64,000 nucleotides of DNA from Tomocerus qinae (Eukaryota; Arthropoda; Collembola; Entomobryomorpha; Tomoceridae): NCBI GenBank assembly GCA_020055645.1, contig CM034549.1, forward strand, positions 21,039,930 through 21,103,929, given 5' to 3'. How positions within the stretch are numbered: the first letter of the stretch is position 1; every line of letters starts with the position of its first letter. Made by a program: the position numbers and the translations under genes. Below the pieces are notes generated by a model. The model made no database searches, was not told where the DNA came from, and was given only the letters and a program-made list of their open reading frames with translations. Positions 1 to 13,700 of this stretch are shown in pieces.

Positions 1-3000
1 CAGGCAGTCATCAACATTAGAGCCCTAAGCCGTGTTAACCAGCTCCTTAATAAGCAATAATCTTCTGAACTTCTTAGGTCATCCACTTTATCCGACTTTT
101 ACTAGTTTAATCTGTCACAAGTAGTATATGGGAATGGCAATTTATTTTTATTACCACCCATCACTTTCCTTGTGAGTGTATCTTATATAAATGTTGTGTA
201 ATACACATAATGCAAATAATCATATTAAGTATTTACTTTTTATCCATTCATTTTAGGCCTAAGTCGAAGAATGTGAGTCATAATAACAATTCTAAGAAGT
301 ATGTGTATCGTCTGATCTTTCATAAAACATACTTACAGAATGAATGGATGTTTATAGTGACAATATGATTGAAGTGATCTCATTCTCTGTAAGTGACAGC
401 ATAAGACGCGATGGATCAACGGATTCCTAAAGCTATGCAAACAACATCGATGACAAAATCCTCTTAAGGAATTTAATTTATTTGTTTTGATGGACTTTTG
501 CTGATTCTTCGTCAGACAGATTGCCATATCTTGTGATAGATTTCCAACAATTTCTGTATATCAATAACATTACTGAGATTAGTTCAGCATACTTATTATA
601 GTAATACGAGATTTATTAGTGCTACATGCTTTGGTTACAAATTGGAAATGAATATGAAAACTGCCAACTTTTGAATTATGCACAAGGACTTATCCTCCGT
701 TTTGTTCCCACGCATATTTACAGAATTACTTTGAAGGCAGATATATTCGGATTTTATATATGTCTGTAAGTTAAACATGCAAAGTCTGACTGAAGTTGAA
801 ATAGAAATGTGCAAAAACATTTTTTATTGAAACTCTGAAAATGGTGCGGTTTGTCATTCTATGGTATTAACAATAGTTTAATACTTGTGTATGTTACGTC
901 AGCATTTGAGTATAAGTCTATATAAGGAAAACTTGCTAAATTGATTTTTAGTATTAGAAATTAGGCGAGGCTGTTTACTCGAAGTATGGGTCATCTCTTG
1001 TCCTTATACAAAGTAAGTGTATAACTGAAATAGGTTTAAAAACAATCAAAGAAATCGTAAAACTTGTCTTGATAATTGAAAAAGATACTACATTGACTGA
1101 AATGCAGAAATGATTGTTGAAAGTTGAATTGTATTAGTTATTGTAGAAAAAAGATATGTAAGTTTGTGTTGCTGCGTCATGTGTACGCAAAAGCGGACGT
1201 GAGAATGACCTTTATGGTAGAATGGACAAGACAGTGAAATAAACTCTCATTGTTCCTGTGTAACTAATATTATGCTAAGTATATTATGTCAGAGGAGGCA
1301 GACAGATATTAAGTACATTTCACTCCCTACTTCTATAAACCATAAATACGTAATAGATACAGAGAAAGGATACTGAGACCACAAAGATAAAAATAATACA
1401 TGAAACAGGATCTCCATGACTTATGAAATGCTATTAATAAACACTCTAGCTCCCAATCACGATAAGTAGTCGCAACAATTGTTTTTTTCACAAGATAATC
1501 AAAAAATGACAAATGAAACATCGGTGTCAATGTAGTTGCAATTGTTTACATATTAATTAGTAGAAAGTATTTATTTCCACTGCATTGGAATGCAATTTGC
1601 AGCAGAGACTAATAATTTATGTTTAGCAGGTCAACTAATACAGATAATAATAGACATAATTGTCTATTCAATTAGATATGCGCATAGCAATCAAAAGCAC
1701 AATGTTATGATCCATTAATCCAGAACAAGAGCACTTGGTACATGGCATTTATAGCTCTTCTGTTCACACAATAATGCATCGTGGGAAAGATAAGTGAGCC
1801 AGATTGTCTGCAAGAAAACTTATTAATGTTGTGATACATGGACAGGTGGTCAATCCCTTGTACCTGTTGCGTAACAATACTAATCACAACTTTATGAATG
1901 CTGAACGCGTACACTTATTACATACATTATACAACGTATACAATGTATTCGACACAATTAATACTTTTACTCCGATCTATTCATGCTATCTATACTACAA
2001 AAGGGTGTTGGTTCCAAATGACACTGGAGATGCAGAGTATGCAATACTATACAGCTGTAATCTATAACACTCAAGATATAAATAGATTCTACTTGTATAG
2101 TAAATAGTAATAACAACGTTTGTTTTGTCTTCTTGGGAGACGCTCTCACGCTCTTCCCTTTCGTTTGTAAATTCATTTCCATTCATTTTTGCTGTCTCAT
2201 TATTGTCCTCCCTCCCTTCTCTCTGTCCCTGTGCACATCTTCTCAAGAATTTATTTTTCAATACTTTTTATACACTTACAAATAATAATACATGGAAGAT
2301 AAATATACCTCTATGAAGAATTGACCCGCAATTGTGTGTTAACTTTGCACCCGTAAACCAACCAGTAAGCATTAGTTTCCAAAATATTTATGCAAAATAT
2401 TTTACATGGATGAAACAAAATATAACATTATTAGTCATGATAAGTTTACGTGCAAATAAATATTGCACTTCGTTAAATATTTTCAAATCATAATTTACAG
2501 ATCATACTTTGTTCAATTATGTGTATTATTTTGAGTTTAACAAAAAAGATTTTCACATTGGGTTGAACTAGTAATTAATTAATCACTCTTGATCCTCCAC
2601 TTTATGAGAATGCAGCTGTGGTAAAACCGATAAAATCTTGATAACATTGAAATGATGGTAATGCATAGTCTTTAAAAGGCGACACGAAGTAAATTCTTTG
2701 CCTCCGCCGGTTGCACTTTACTTAAGAGTGAAATCAAGTCACAGGCAATTTATTTTCACTTAACTTGTAAAATTAGTCTACAATTTTCGTATGGGAGCTT
2801 TTCTGACTGCAGGTGTTTTGTTCTTGTGAAGAATCATAATATTATCCATCGTATATCCAGACGTCTTTTTCGTGCTCATTCATTTGATTCCATTAGTTTC
2901 CAGGAGGTAAAACAATCACCTTTCTTTACAAAAGCTACAATTGGCTGTACACTTGGAACTCATTCGGTTAGTCAAAGGGGATTTCCACTATTATAATGCA

Positions 3001-3925
3001 TAATGTCTTGTAGTTGAAATTGAAACAATGCATACAGTATGGTATGACTGGACCTATGGGAAAAATTGTAATATTCCCAACTCTCTATACATGACACTCT
3101 TATGTGTTAATTAGAATTTCTCATCATACTCCTAGTTAGTGAGGCTTATATAGTAGCTGAAATTCAAGACAGGTGTACATGCATTAATTACATGCATAAA
3201 CGAAGAGACTGAATATTAATGTGCATTCTCTTTTCAATATATTACAAGCATAACACAATCATGGTCAATTAATCGATGGTGACCTATACTCAAATGAAAA
3301 ATCGAAATTCAAATCTAAGCAGTCACGTTTACATCTTGTTATAACATGAACAACAATCTGTAGTGTAAATGCAATCGAACTAGAATTGATTAACATTTTA
3401 ATACACTTGGGATGAATGGAGGATAAGCAGAGAGTTGTTCAAGAGCAACTTTGCAAAATTAAAATCAATCCAAATCTAATTCTCCCAATTCAATCCACCT
3501 CCACACTAAGAATATGCTGAGCATCATTCACGCTATGCGATCACTAGTGCCGAGCTTTATCTTTCTTGAGTATCAGCTTGGGAAAATAATCATAGCTAAT
3601 TTCACACGACTGACTAGCGCCAGACATTATCACTCTAACTCACAACATAATAACAGAGACAAACAAATGATTAGGTAGGCTCTCTTTAAGCTACAGCATT
3701 ATAATACACTTCGCAAAGCTAAATACCTGACTATACTTAATACCTGTTCACCTTACCTTAAGATACGTACTTATGTCTTGCTCTTCCTACACCGCTCCTC
3801 ATACTATACATATATACCGGCTTTTACACATTACTTCATTTATATTGGTGAACCTATGGATATTATAGTTGTATTATGCCTCTAAGACCAACCTGGATCA
3901 CATGGCCCAAGACATTTTTTAGATT
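1..3925. other. gene-free AT-rich stretch
   Basis: I find no coding exon, RNA gene or mobile element here. Open frames are all under 90 codons, occur on both strands, lack family motifs and overlap one another (for example around 1,700-2,300), as expected by chance in AT-rich DNA. Confidence 0.6.
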
Positions 3926-4706
3926 ACAATTTAATTTTCAACAATTCAAAATTTAATTTTCAGCAATTCAAAATTTAATTTTCAGCAATTCAAAATTTAA
4001 TTTTCAGCAATTCAAAATTTAATTTTCAGCAATTCAAAATTTAATTTTCAGCAATTCAAAATTTAATTTTCAGCAATTCAAAATTTAATTTTCAGCAATT
4101 CAAAATTTAATTTTCAGCAATTCAAAATTTAATTTTCAGCAATTCAAAATTTAATTTTCAGCAATTCAAAATTTAATTTTCAGCAATTCAAAATTTAATT
4201 TTCAGCAATTCAAAATTTAATTTTCAGCAATTCAAAATTTAATTTTCAGCAATTCAAAATTTAATTTTCAGCAATTCAAAATTTAATTTTCAGCAATTCA
4301 AAATTTAATTTTCAGCAATTCAAAATTTAATTTTCAGCAATTCAAAATTTAATTTTCAGCAATTCAAAATTTAATTTTCAGTAATTCAAAATTTAATTTT
4401 CAGCAATTCAAAATTTAATTTTCAGCAATTCAAAATCTAATTTTCAGCAATTCAAAATTTACTTTTCAGCAATTCAAAATTTAATTTTCAGTAATTCAAA
4501 ATTTAATTTTCAGCAATTCAAAATTTAATTTTCAGCAATTCAAAATCTAATTTTCAGCAATTCAAAATTTACTTTTCAGCAATTCAAAATTTAATTTTCA
4601 GCAATTCAAATTTTAATTTTCAGCAATTCAAAATTTAATTTTCAGCAATCCAAAATTTAATTTTCAGCAATTCAAAATTTAATTTTCAACAAATTAATTT
4701 TCAACA
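3926..4706. repeat. 22-bp tandem satellite array, about 35 copies
   Basis: A uniform head-to-tail array of a 22-bp unit whose core reads TTTAATTTTCAGCAATTC. Most units are identical. Variants fall mainly in the right third: cagTaattc at 4382 and 4492, aaaatCtaa near 4436 and 4546, and tttaCtttt near 4461 and 4571. Each variant recurs exactly 110 bp (five units) apart, so a five-unit block was duplicated within the array. Degenerate copies (cAAcaattc, caatCcaaa) mark both edges. Every plus-strand unit contains TAATTTTCAG, which resembles a 3' splice acceptor. The units run without unique spacers, so it is not CRISPR-like. Confidence 0.97.
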
Positions 4707-7700
4707 GTTTAGAGGAAAATTTCATACGAAAAATTGTGCTACTTGTCATAGACAAGAGATGGAATAGTTTGCTTCAAATAGGTGTGTAAAAGCATCTGTT
4801 TCTGTGGAAAGAACCAAAATTTTGGTAAAAAATAAAACTGATGAATTTGAATTAAAAAAAGATATAAAATGAATTTGTAGACACATTCACATAATGGTAT
4901 AGCATATTAATTTAACTACAACCTTTAGATATCGTGGATTTTAGCAAATTACAATGAGCATGATCAACAATGCTATTTTTAATCTAAATAGTTGGCGATT
5001 TATCTTAAGTAGAATAATATAGATAATGGTCCATCGAAATTAAACGAATGTATTAAACACAGACTGACAATAAATCGATGAGACCACTGAGTCTGTGTGC
5101 CTGCTAGTTTCATTATATAATCACAAAGAAAGCATTCCTTTTGAGACCATTTCTCCATTCCTTTCATGTGCTATATATGTAACTATTTGTGTACGAAGGT
5201 ATTTACTTTGTACTTAAGCACAATAAACATACCTGCATAAATATTACATAGTACAATCCTAGTATAGGTATGGTTTAAGAATGAATTGAAAATATACACC
5301 TTGACTCTTGACTGTGTGTGGTATAATACATAATAGGAATGGCAAAGTAGGCAGTCTAATAATCCCTTTCTATGTACGATTAGTAAGTATATTTAGATGT
5401 TATAAAATATTTGTACAAACTATTTACTGTAATAGGTTTAAGAAGCTAAAGCAATGAATTTAAAGCTACCACAAAGTAGTACAGATACATAAGTTACTAA
5501 ATGAATTTAACTACTGCTATCATGCAAATGCATATAAGTTCATCATTATGTAGTACAGATAGTAACAAAATAATACCATATTTTCAATCTTTTGAAGTGC
5601 AGCATTTATAGTTATGGAGTTATGGAGTTTATTATTGTAATAGTCTAATAGTAGTACTTAGCGAATGGACTTATATGGTGGAGGATAGCATTATCTTTGA
5701 CTGTACAATAAATGTGTAATCAACATGTTGGCACCTGAGCTGACATGATAAATAAGGTGAATGATGATAACTTGTTGGAGGCTATCCATTCCAATGGAAC
5801 TGTAGATACATTATAAATACACATGTAAATACATACTGATTTCATTACGTAGTATTAGGGGATACAAGTTACGTATATTACTTAGTCTATGTAGGTATTT
5901 ACTTTTCCATATGGATTATGTCCTATCCAGAAAGACTTAACTAGGCTTAGTGATATTATTATGGTATCAATATGCAATACTTATCGTGCTTGTGGAGCAA
6001 ACTTTGCATGTTAAAATTGAAATCCACCTCCACTGTTTCGAATAATTTTACCCATAACTTTTACTATAATTAACGACATGTTAACTTCAATGGAGAAATT
6101 GGACCAAAATATAATATGGCTATATAGAATCATTTATGATGAAATTAACAGGAACGGCAAGTAGCATGAAAAAGAAATTATAATTGCCGAATGAGATTTG
6201 AAAAAAACAAGCAGGGATCGCAAACGAAAGGACAAAGAGGAAGATAAAGGGATAAAATTGGGGTGGAGGCTGTTACAATAGATTTACCGATGTAATATAA
6301 TTCAATATCCGCCCTCGCTTTTTTATATGTATATATGCAAAAATTTGGCATCACTCGTGTGTATAGAAAAACATGTTTGTGTAAGGGTCTGTTCCTAATT
6401 ATCACGAAAGCGCAGGATGAATTCATTGGTAGCATCTACTTAGTCAATAATGAATAAAGATATTAGAAATATTGCGTGCTTGAACACTACTTTGAGCATT
6501 GTATATCTCTCATGGATGGGTTATAACAAACAACCTGTGTGTACTGGTATTTGTAAGCAAATATTCATAACAATCCTCCTGAATTCATTTGGGTACATTA
6601 AAATGGGATTCTATTAGCCATTGCATTGAAATCTCTTTTGATATAATGAACTTGTGTGCAGAATGTGATGTCCGTCTCTTTGAAATGGCGTCATGTACCA
6701 AAGGACTGGCAATAAACTTTTAATGAGAATATTGTAGGTCGGTGGTCGCTAGACCTTTTGGACGTTGCAATACTACTGCACTCATTTCTCTACTCTCCTC
6801 CACGCTCCTGAAATAAATCTATAGATTGTAAATGGGAAGTGGATGAGATTGGATCTCGCAACGTATCTCATCAAGATTCTAAAATAGGAATATTATACAT
6901 GGCACAGGAGCATAGAGTAGTGGATTAATTAAACCCCACCTAAATAGAGGTTTCTGCACCACTAAATCCGAACAATGAGTCCTCGTTCCATCTGAATAAA
7001 ATGGAATAATGCCGATGGAGGTTAGGTGAAGTGAACTGAAGCATCCGCCCGAGTCCAAGCAGTCCACGACACAAGACTGCCACGCCACAATACACACACC
7101 ACGTACATAAATATACACCATTACTGACGATCCTAATTCACATACCAATCCTATAATTCCACTCCTCTGTCCATCGGCATTTTATTATGCATTACAGGAT
7201 GCTTCTTTAATACTCCAATTTTAAACCTATTACGTAACAGCCCCTAACTATAATTAAATCAACAGAAATACAATCCTTAACTATATACAACAAATCCCCG
7301 TCATTTTTATATAGCCAAAAAATCCCCATATTAGTGGTTTGTTGAAATGCACTCTTAAAAACCAATTTTTATGTAACTAGATTAGAAACAATTATGCTGA
7401 TTATTGTATTTGTACAAATAGATTTAAAAGATTATTATGAGTAGTGAGTGTAGATATCTTATTCACATCGTTTTTCTACAATTTACGTAACAGTTCGTAT
7501 CAAATTCATTAAATCAACATAAATGAATGAGCACATCCTCATCATTCTTATATCGCTAAAAAATGGTAGTTTTCGCTCGATATTTGTGTTTGTAGTACAG
7601 ATACTCCAATTTTAATGCAGATTCGGAACAATTTTGCTGATCATTGTATTTTTACAAGTAGTTACAATACAGTGACAGATTTTACTTGTGGATTAGCAGA

Positions 7701-10700
7701 TTTTACTTGTTGATTATTTCTGTAAGAGTATGTTAGTTATTTGTAAAATGTGCTATAAGGTAGTTCTTTTTCTTCATCCACATTAGTAACACTGTTATCT
7801 ATTTATATTACAGACGGGATGTACGGGGAGGTTGATGATAACCATCAATGTAGTGTTTGTACAGGTATATATTATGCAATGTTTTAGGTGTATATGAATG
7901 TAAATACATTCTTTTCTATTTACAACAGGGAGATATTGTATTGAAATAAATAAATCATTTGCAGCTACATAAATGTGTGGTTATTAAATGTATTTATGGA
8001 TGTAGCCTTTAATCTCATTGGTTTGGCACCCTACAGGTTCCCACAAAAATGACCTAACGGAGTGACTGAGTCTGGACGAAAATAAATGTCCTCCCATAAA
8101 GAACGAAGGAATTGCTCATGCAGAGTTCACGACTCATGACATCATACGTACATAATACACTCCACTATGAAAACCAATGAGGGTCATAAGATCATTACTA
8201 TTTAAGTTGATATATGTATGCAATGCACCAAGAATAATCGAGTCCCAAACTTCCTCTCTTCTGTAACAGCTACAGCTACCTACTAACTAACCAATGTCAG
8301 TTTAGACGTACTTAAATACTTCCCTTCCCCGAAAGTTTCTCATAAATAACGCAATAGCAACAAGTGCATCACAACTCGTCACAAATCTACTTTCGTAAGT
8401 AAAAGTATCCACTATTCTAGAAATTTTGTATACAGGGATATTCAACTGCTTTTCATTTATTTATAACAATTTTTCACCAACGCTTTTAAAATATTGCTCA
8501 GTCGTGCATAGTAATTGTATTAATACCATCTACCTATATGTCTACTACATTTTTATTGAAATGAAATTATTTCCGAATTGCGTCTTAACTATTCAATTTA
8601 TTTATTTAGCTGTTGCTTCCTATAATTAACTATAGTTATAACTAATAATTAAAATTACATATTATATATGCAATTATTGAAAAGCCCAGTGTTGAACCTT
8701 ATGCATTTTTAACTACGTTTTTTTCTAGTTTGTTATATATAGCTAGTGGTTTTGGCTACATTGATAATTTAAGTGTAGCCAGCAAAAAGATAGCAGTAGC
8801 CATAAGTTAACCACACTCCCTATATTAGAACGGACTGACCGGCAAAGACTCTTCTAGGTAGTCATTTCTTGTCATCACGAGTCAATGAATTCCAAGTAAA
8901 CTGATTCAATGTGTCTGTGTGGTGAATGAAATTGAAACGATGTCCATATTAAATTCAGTTAGTTTAACTGGTTAACTAGCTTAATATATCTTTAAGAGCA
9001 ACTTGCAATATAAACACTTGTATAAACTTTATCTTATCAACTAAGTTGCTTATTATATAAGCATACAAATGTTTGATCATGAAAAACGTTCTCAACTTGC
9101 TTGTATTCAAATCTTCTTCGATTGAAATGAATGAACCAACAATGAGTTTCGTGTGTCCGACACACTTCCTCTCATCCCTCCAATATGCCAAATCTCTTAA
9201 AGGTCTATGCTGACATACCACTATGCTATATTTACATAGGAACAACAGAAGTCAAGCTGGCTAAAATAACTTTTGTCTTCTTATAATAGAATTCTGACTA
9301 ACATGAGTAGCGGAGAAGTCTATGTTATTCAATGTTTATTCATTTCCGTACAGTAGATAAAGGGATACACATATTATTTACTCGATACACCAACAACTAA
9401 CGTTTGACAAATGCGTATCTACTACCTAGAAGTGCACCCACATCCTTTGTGAACTTGGAAATAAACGATTATGGTAGTGATCTTAATTTGTACAACAGAC
9501 AATTTTTCTCATTTCTAAGTAATTGATTGAATGGTTTCGAAAACAAATTCAAGTAGTACATGGAAAAACATATGGACATCCACACTGAACAAAAATTACT
9601 AAAACGAAGTAGATAAATGTTAACAGAAGCTATCAGATCGTCGTTACCAGCCTTAAAAATTATTAGCATATTAATGAATTGGTGAAATTTTGCATATCAC
9701 CGATAGACCTGTTATTTGGAAGAGCATTACTGCTAACAACTACAAAATTCAGGTCTAGACTCAGAACGTCGGATTAATTAATCTTACTTTGTTAATTATT
9801 CTAATCTAGGGTAACAGCGAGTTTTATTTGGAAAGGATGTGACGTGTTCGATTTTTGTATTTATTGGGTTTAATTTATTGAACACGGGTTTTGCAAAGGG
9901 GATAAGAGGCTTAAGCAAATATCGAAGGGAGTCTGCAGTCGAGTCGAGATACTAGTCGATAGTCGCGCAGTTTATGTAACTTTCGTAATCGCTGTCGCCG
10001 GAGGATAGTTGTTTGTGTTACATTGTAGCTCTGCGAACGTGCCGAACTTGCTGCCTTCGTTGGGCTATCACATTGATTTCATGTTCTGTAATGCATACAG
10101 GTCTATTAGTTAATAACTCACTCCTCGCCAATGCAAATAGCGCCTGTAAATAATGAAATCAAAAATCAATCCCTGGGATGACCTGTTGGTCTGTTTTGCT
10201 CAGAATTAAATGAATACCTGCGACGGTTACACTAACAAACAAATAATATTATACAAGGTGAGTAAAGTACTACCTCCTCTTATCTCCACAATTATGTATT
10301 TGCAAGTACAAATACAACTGTGTAAATAAAACTCTCCACAATCATACTACTGTCGCCAATCCTATCTACCTCTGTCTACCAATAAAATGAAGGTCTATGA
10401 ATATGAATCCTCAAATCATTATGCTCTTCTACCTACTCCCACTTATCTTGATGACAATTGAGTTTGTTGCCATTTTGTTCATGTCGACTAAGTAATTTAA
10501 TATATTGTAACAAAACTTTCGTCTAACCAATAGTACCATTGTCACTTAAGAGAGCTTTTTGTATGTCTTTCACCATAGATAAGCACAAATACTACGCAAT
10601 GGCACAAAATACACAGTCTAGTACTTTGACCATAGCATTTGCCATCACAAATCATGTACAGTTATACGGCATACTATTTACACTTTTTAATTATCTAGAT

Positions 10701-13700
10701 AGACGGCCACAAGAATGGTAGAAATTAAAATTTCATCTTTCCTATATTGCAACTAGATTTAAAAGGCTAACTTTGGTAGATTCAAATGAATACTTCGTGG
10801 TGAAAATATCTATCATATTTTACTTTTGCAGTATTTGTAGCAGGTTGTATATTATAGTGTGCAACGTGTTCATAGTTATTTGTGTGTATTTTTTATCTAT
10901 TTATTTAAAAAGAAAACTTTAACAATGATTTGAGAGGGTGTAGAAGAAATTACTTCATAATCTTTCCAGGTAGGTCGTACTTAGGATGTAGAAGGGTGTA
11001 GTGCATGCGGTTGAGGAAAATAAGAGTGAAGTATTTGTGTGAGATGAGTCATAGAGTAGTAAAGTGGAGTATTATTCAAAAGATATTTTTGTAGTAAGAT
11101 TTAACAGAGAATAAGTTAGGCTAATTTCTCAAAGTCATTGATGGGGAGCAAGTAGTGCACACTGTGGCTGTATACTAATACGTGTATTAGTAGGTACAAA
11201 CGAGGAAAACAAATGAGATTAGTGAAGGAAAGGACGGGTGAGTTAGACAAGGGCACTAAAATGAAGTCTATAAGTACATAATAAGTATTTGTCTGAAGTG
11301 GGACAATATTTCAGGAATTACAAGTTGACAGAGGAGACAGGGAGAAAAGAGACTTAAATTTCAAGACAAGACAGTGGAGAGAGTGACAGACAATACAAAA
11401 TAGTCTGGAGCTCTTTCTGACATCCTCCACTTGAGAGACACTTGCTTTCATTTCCTCAACTCGAGACTTGGTCATTTCTTATGTTGACTTTCCAGGACTC
11501 TCGTTGACTCATAGACCTTAGAGATTCTTTCATTTCATAGCTTTATTCTACTTTATGCTTCATAATTTTTTATGTTTATATAGACAGTTGAATGGACACA
11601 GGTATCTCATTTAAGCACAGAGACATAAACTACGCATGGAAGAAATACTTTTCCAGTGTTTGGGAGATTTGTACTTGTACATGTTTTCTAGCCGCGTGGA
11701 TTCCATGCCCTGACCTGCTGCTGCTTCTCTTTCCCTTCCATCCAGGATCATGTCATGTCGTGTCATGAAGAAATGTCTTTTGAATATTTCTCTTTCTGTT
11801 GAAACGTGTACTATATAAATGACCATCTCTATCTCCACTGTACATACCTATCATCTTTATTTACTACGTGTCTCATCCTACAACTATTTCCCTATTCCTT
11901 GACTATATTCAAGACAGACATACCTAACGCATGATGTGGAGTGAAGAAAAACAAGTCCCTAAGGACCTATCTTGATTCTTCCTGATGTTTCCCTGCTTGC
12001 TTCGCGTTCGACGGCGTAGGTCATCATGTCACGCTCTGTAGAACACAGAACAAATGTGTTCTTCTCTAATCCCTGTTGCGTTAGTGGTGGCATCCCATAC
12101 TATTATTCCCTCCCTAGAGAGAGAGATCAAATCATTTATTGTACTCTCAGGAAAAAGTATATTCAGAAACAATCCTGATGTAACAATGCAAGTGATATGC
12201 AAATAAGTCCATTTTCTAATACACTACTACTTTCATCAATACAAGTGCAGATATTGCATTGTATGCTTATCTACAGTGCGCTGAATTATTTGATCCATTA
12301 AATTCAAATTAGGAGGAATCTAGAGAAATTAGAGTGAATTCGGGCGAATTTGATTGATTTTCATGAAACAGGATAAACTTCTGGCTATATATTATCTGTA
12401 TAACAGTAGTTGTAAATACTTTTAGATTTCTAAAATTAAAATTCATCGAAGTGTAAATTGACAAAAAATTATTATAGTTCTTAAATATACGTTTTCTTCA
12501 ATTATCATGAGGATGAATATCTTGACCATGAATAAGACAAAGTCCGAGATTGTGAGTGAGTTTAAATGAAATCGGTTTAGGTTGTTGGAGAGGTCGTTTG
12601 GTTGTATAATTGTATATTGAAGTGGATAAAGTAGGATAGGATTTGTTGATGTGGCTGACTGTAGGAAGACAGATAAGGGAGCGTGACGAATGAATATTTC
12701 CTCGGGATGGAATGTGAGATCATAACATCACAGCAGGTCTGGTCCCTTGTCATCCCTCCAGATCATCTCCATTCATCACTCATCATTAATGTACCACTTA
12801 CTTACATTACCAAGATCATAGTAAGTAATGCCAACGTATAAGCGTGGTGGAAGACTAAAGGGCAAGTCACAAGATCCCCGCATTATCTATGTATATTTAC
12901 TCGTTTGTCACATTTAAGTCTGTGAAAGAGCATCAAATGACTTGCCCTTGTACCTATCTAATTTATGCGAAAGCAACTACTTGTTATAAATACTTGTTTT
13001 CTAGGGAAAATGTATACTAAATATAATCCTTGTTTCATGATATGATAGTACATGGTGATATTGCGTGAATACACAAAGGAAAATGTTGTAGGTACATCAA
13101 CTTGATTGTAGACTGGAGGTTTATTCATTAGAAGTGCTTAGTTTTGGTATTTGAGCGTAGAAAAATTGTTGTAGTTGACAATGGAGATAATATAACATCA
13201 TTACGAGCATTGAGGAAAACGAAAGGACATTTGAAAAGAGCACAGAAAAGTGAATCTAGACACAAGATGAGAATAAAGAGCACCGAACCGCAAAACCAAA
13301 GCGAACCGACACCCAACTCATCATCAGTAAGTACATCCGTGACGAATCCACAGCCTTCTCCGCCGACGCTACTCTCCTCATCCAAGGCGAGATCGCTCCT
13401 CAAATAAAATAATCAGGAATGACAATGACAGTTGACATCAATATTTCCATTCACAAATGAAAACGAGACGCACACAGCTCTTTTGTTTTCTTACAGCCGT
13501 CCGCTCACATGGCCTGATTTCATTCACTGCAGACCAACACGAATGAATGCAGCTATTCTGTATTTATCAACTACCAATTTCACTGTATTCATCGTTTTTC
13601 TTTACAACTGGCTACTTTTCTTATGGTTTTTTATCTGCAGGACTCTTCTTTATACATCTCGCTGTGATGTGGGAACCTTTCTATCCCTCCTCAAAAGAGA

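Noticed and set aside
3926-4706. CRISPR-like array
   Set aside because: The 22-bp units are contiguous, with no unique spacers, in a eukaryotic contig.
7016-7040. Possible second copy of the foldback arm (gaggttaggtg followed by aagtgaa)
   Set aside because: Similarity covers fewer than 20 bases with a gap and does not extend.
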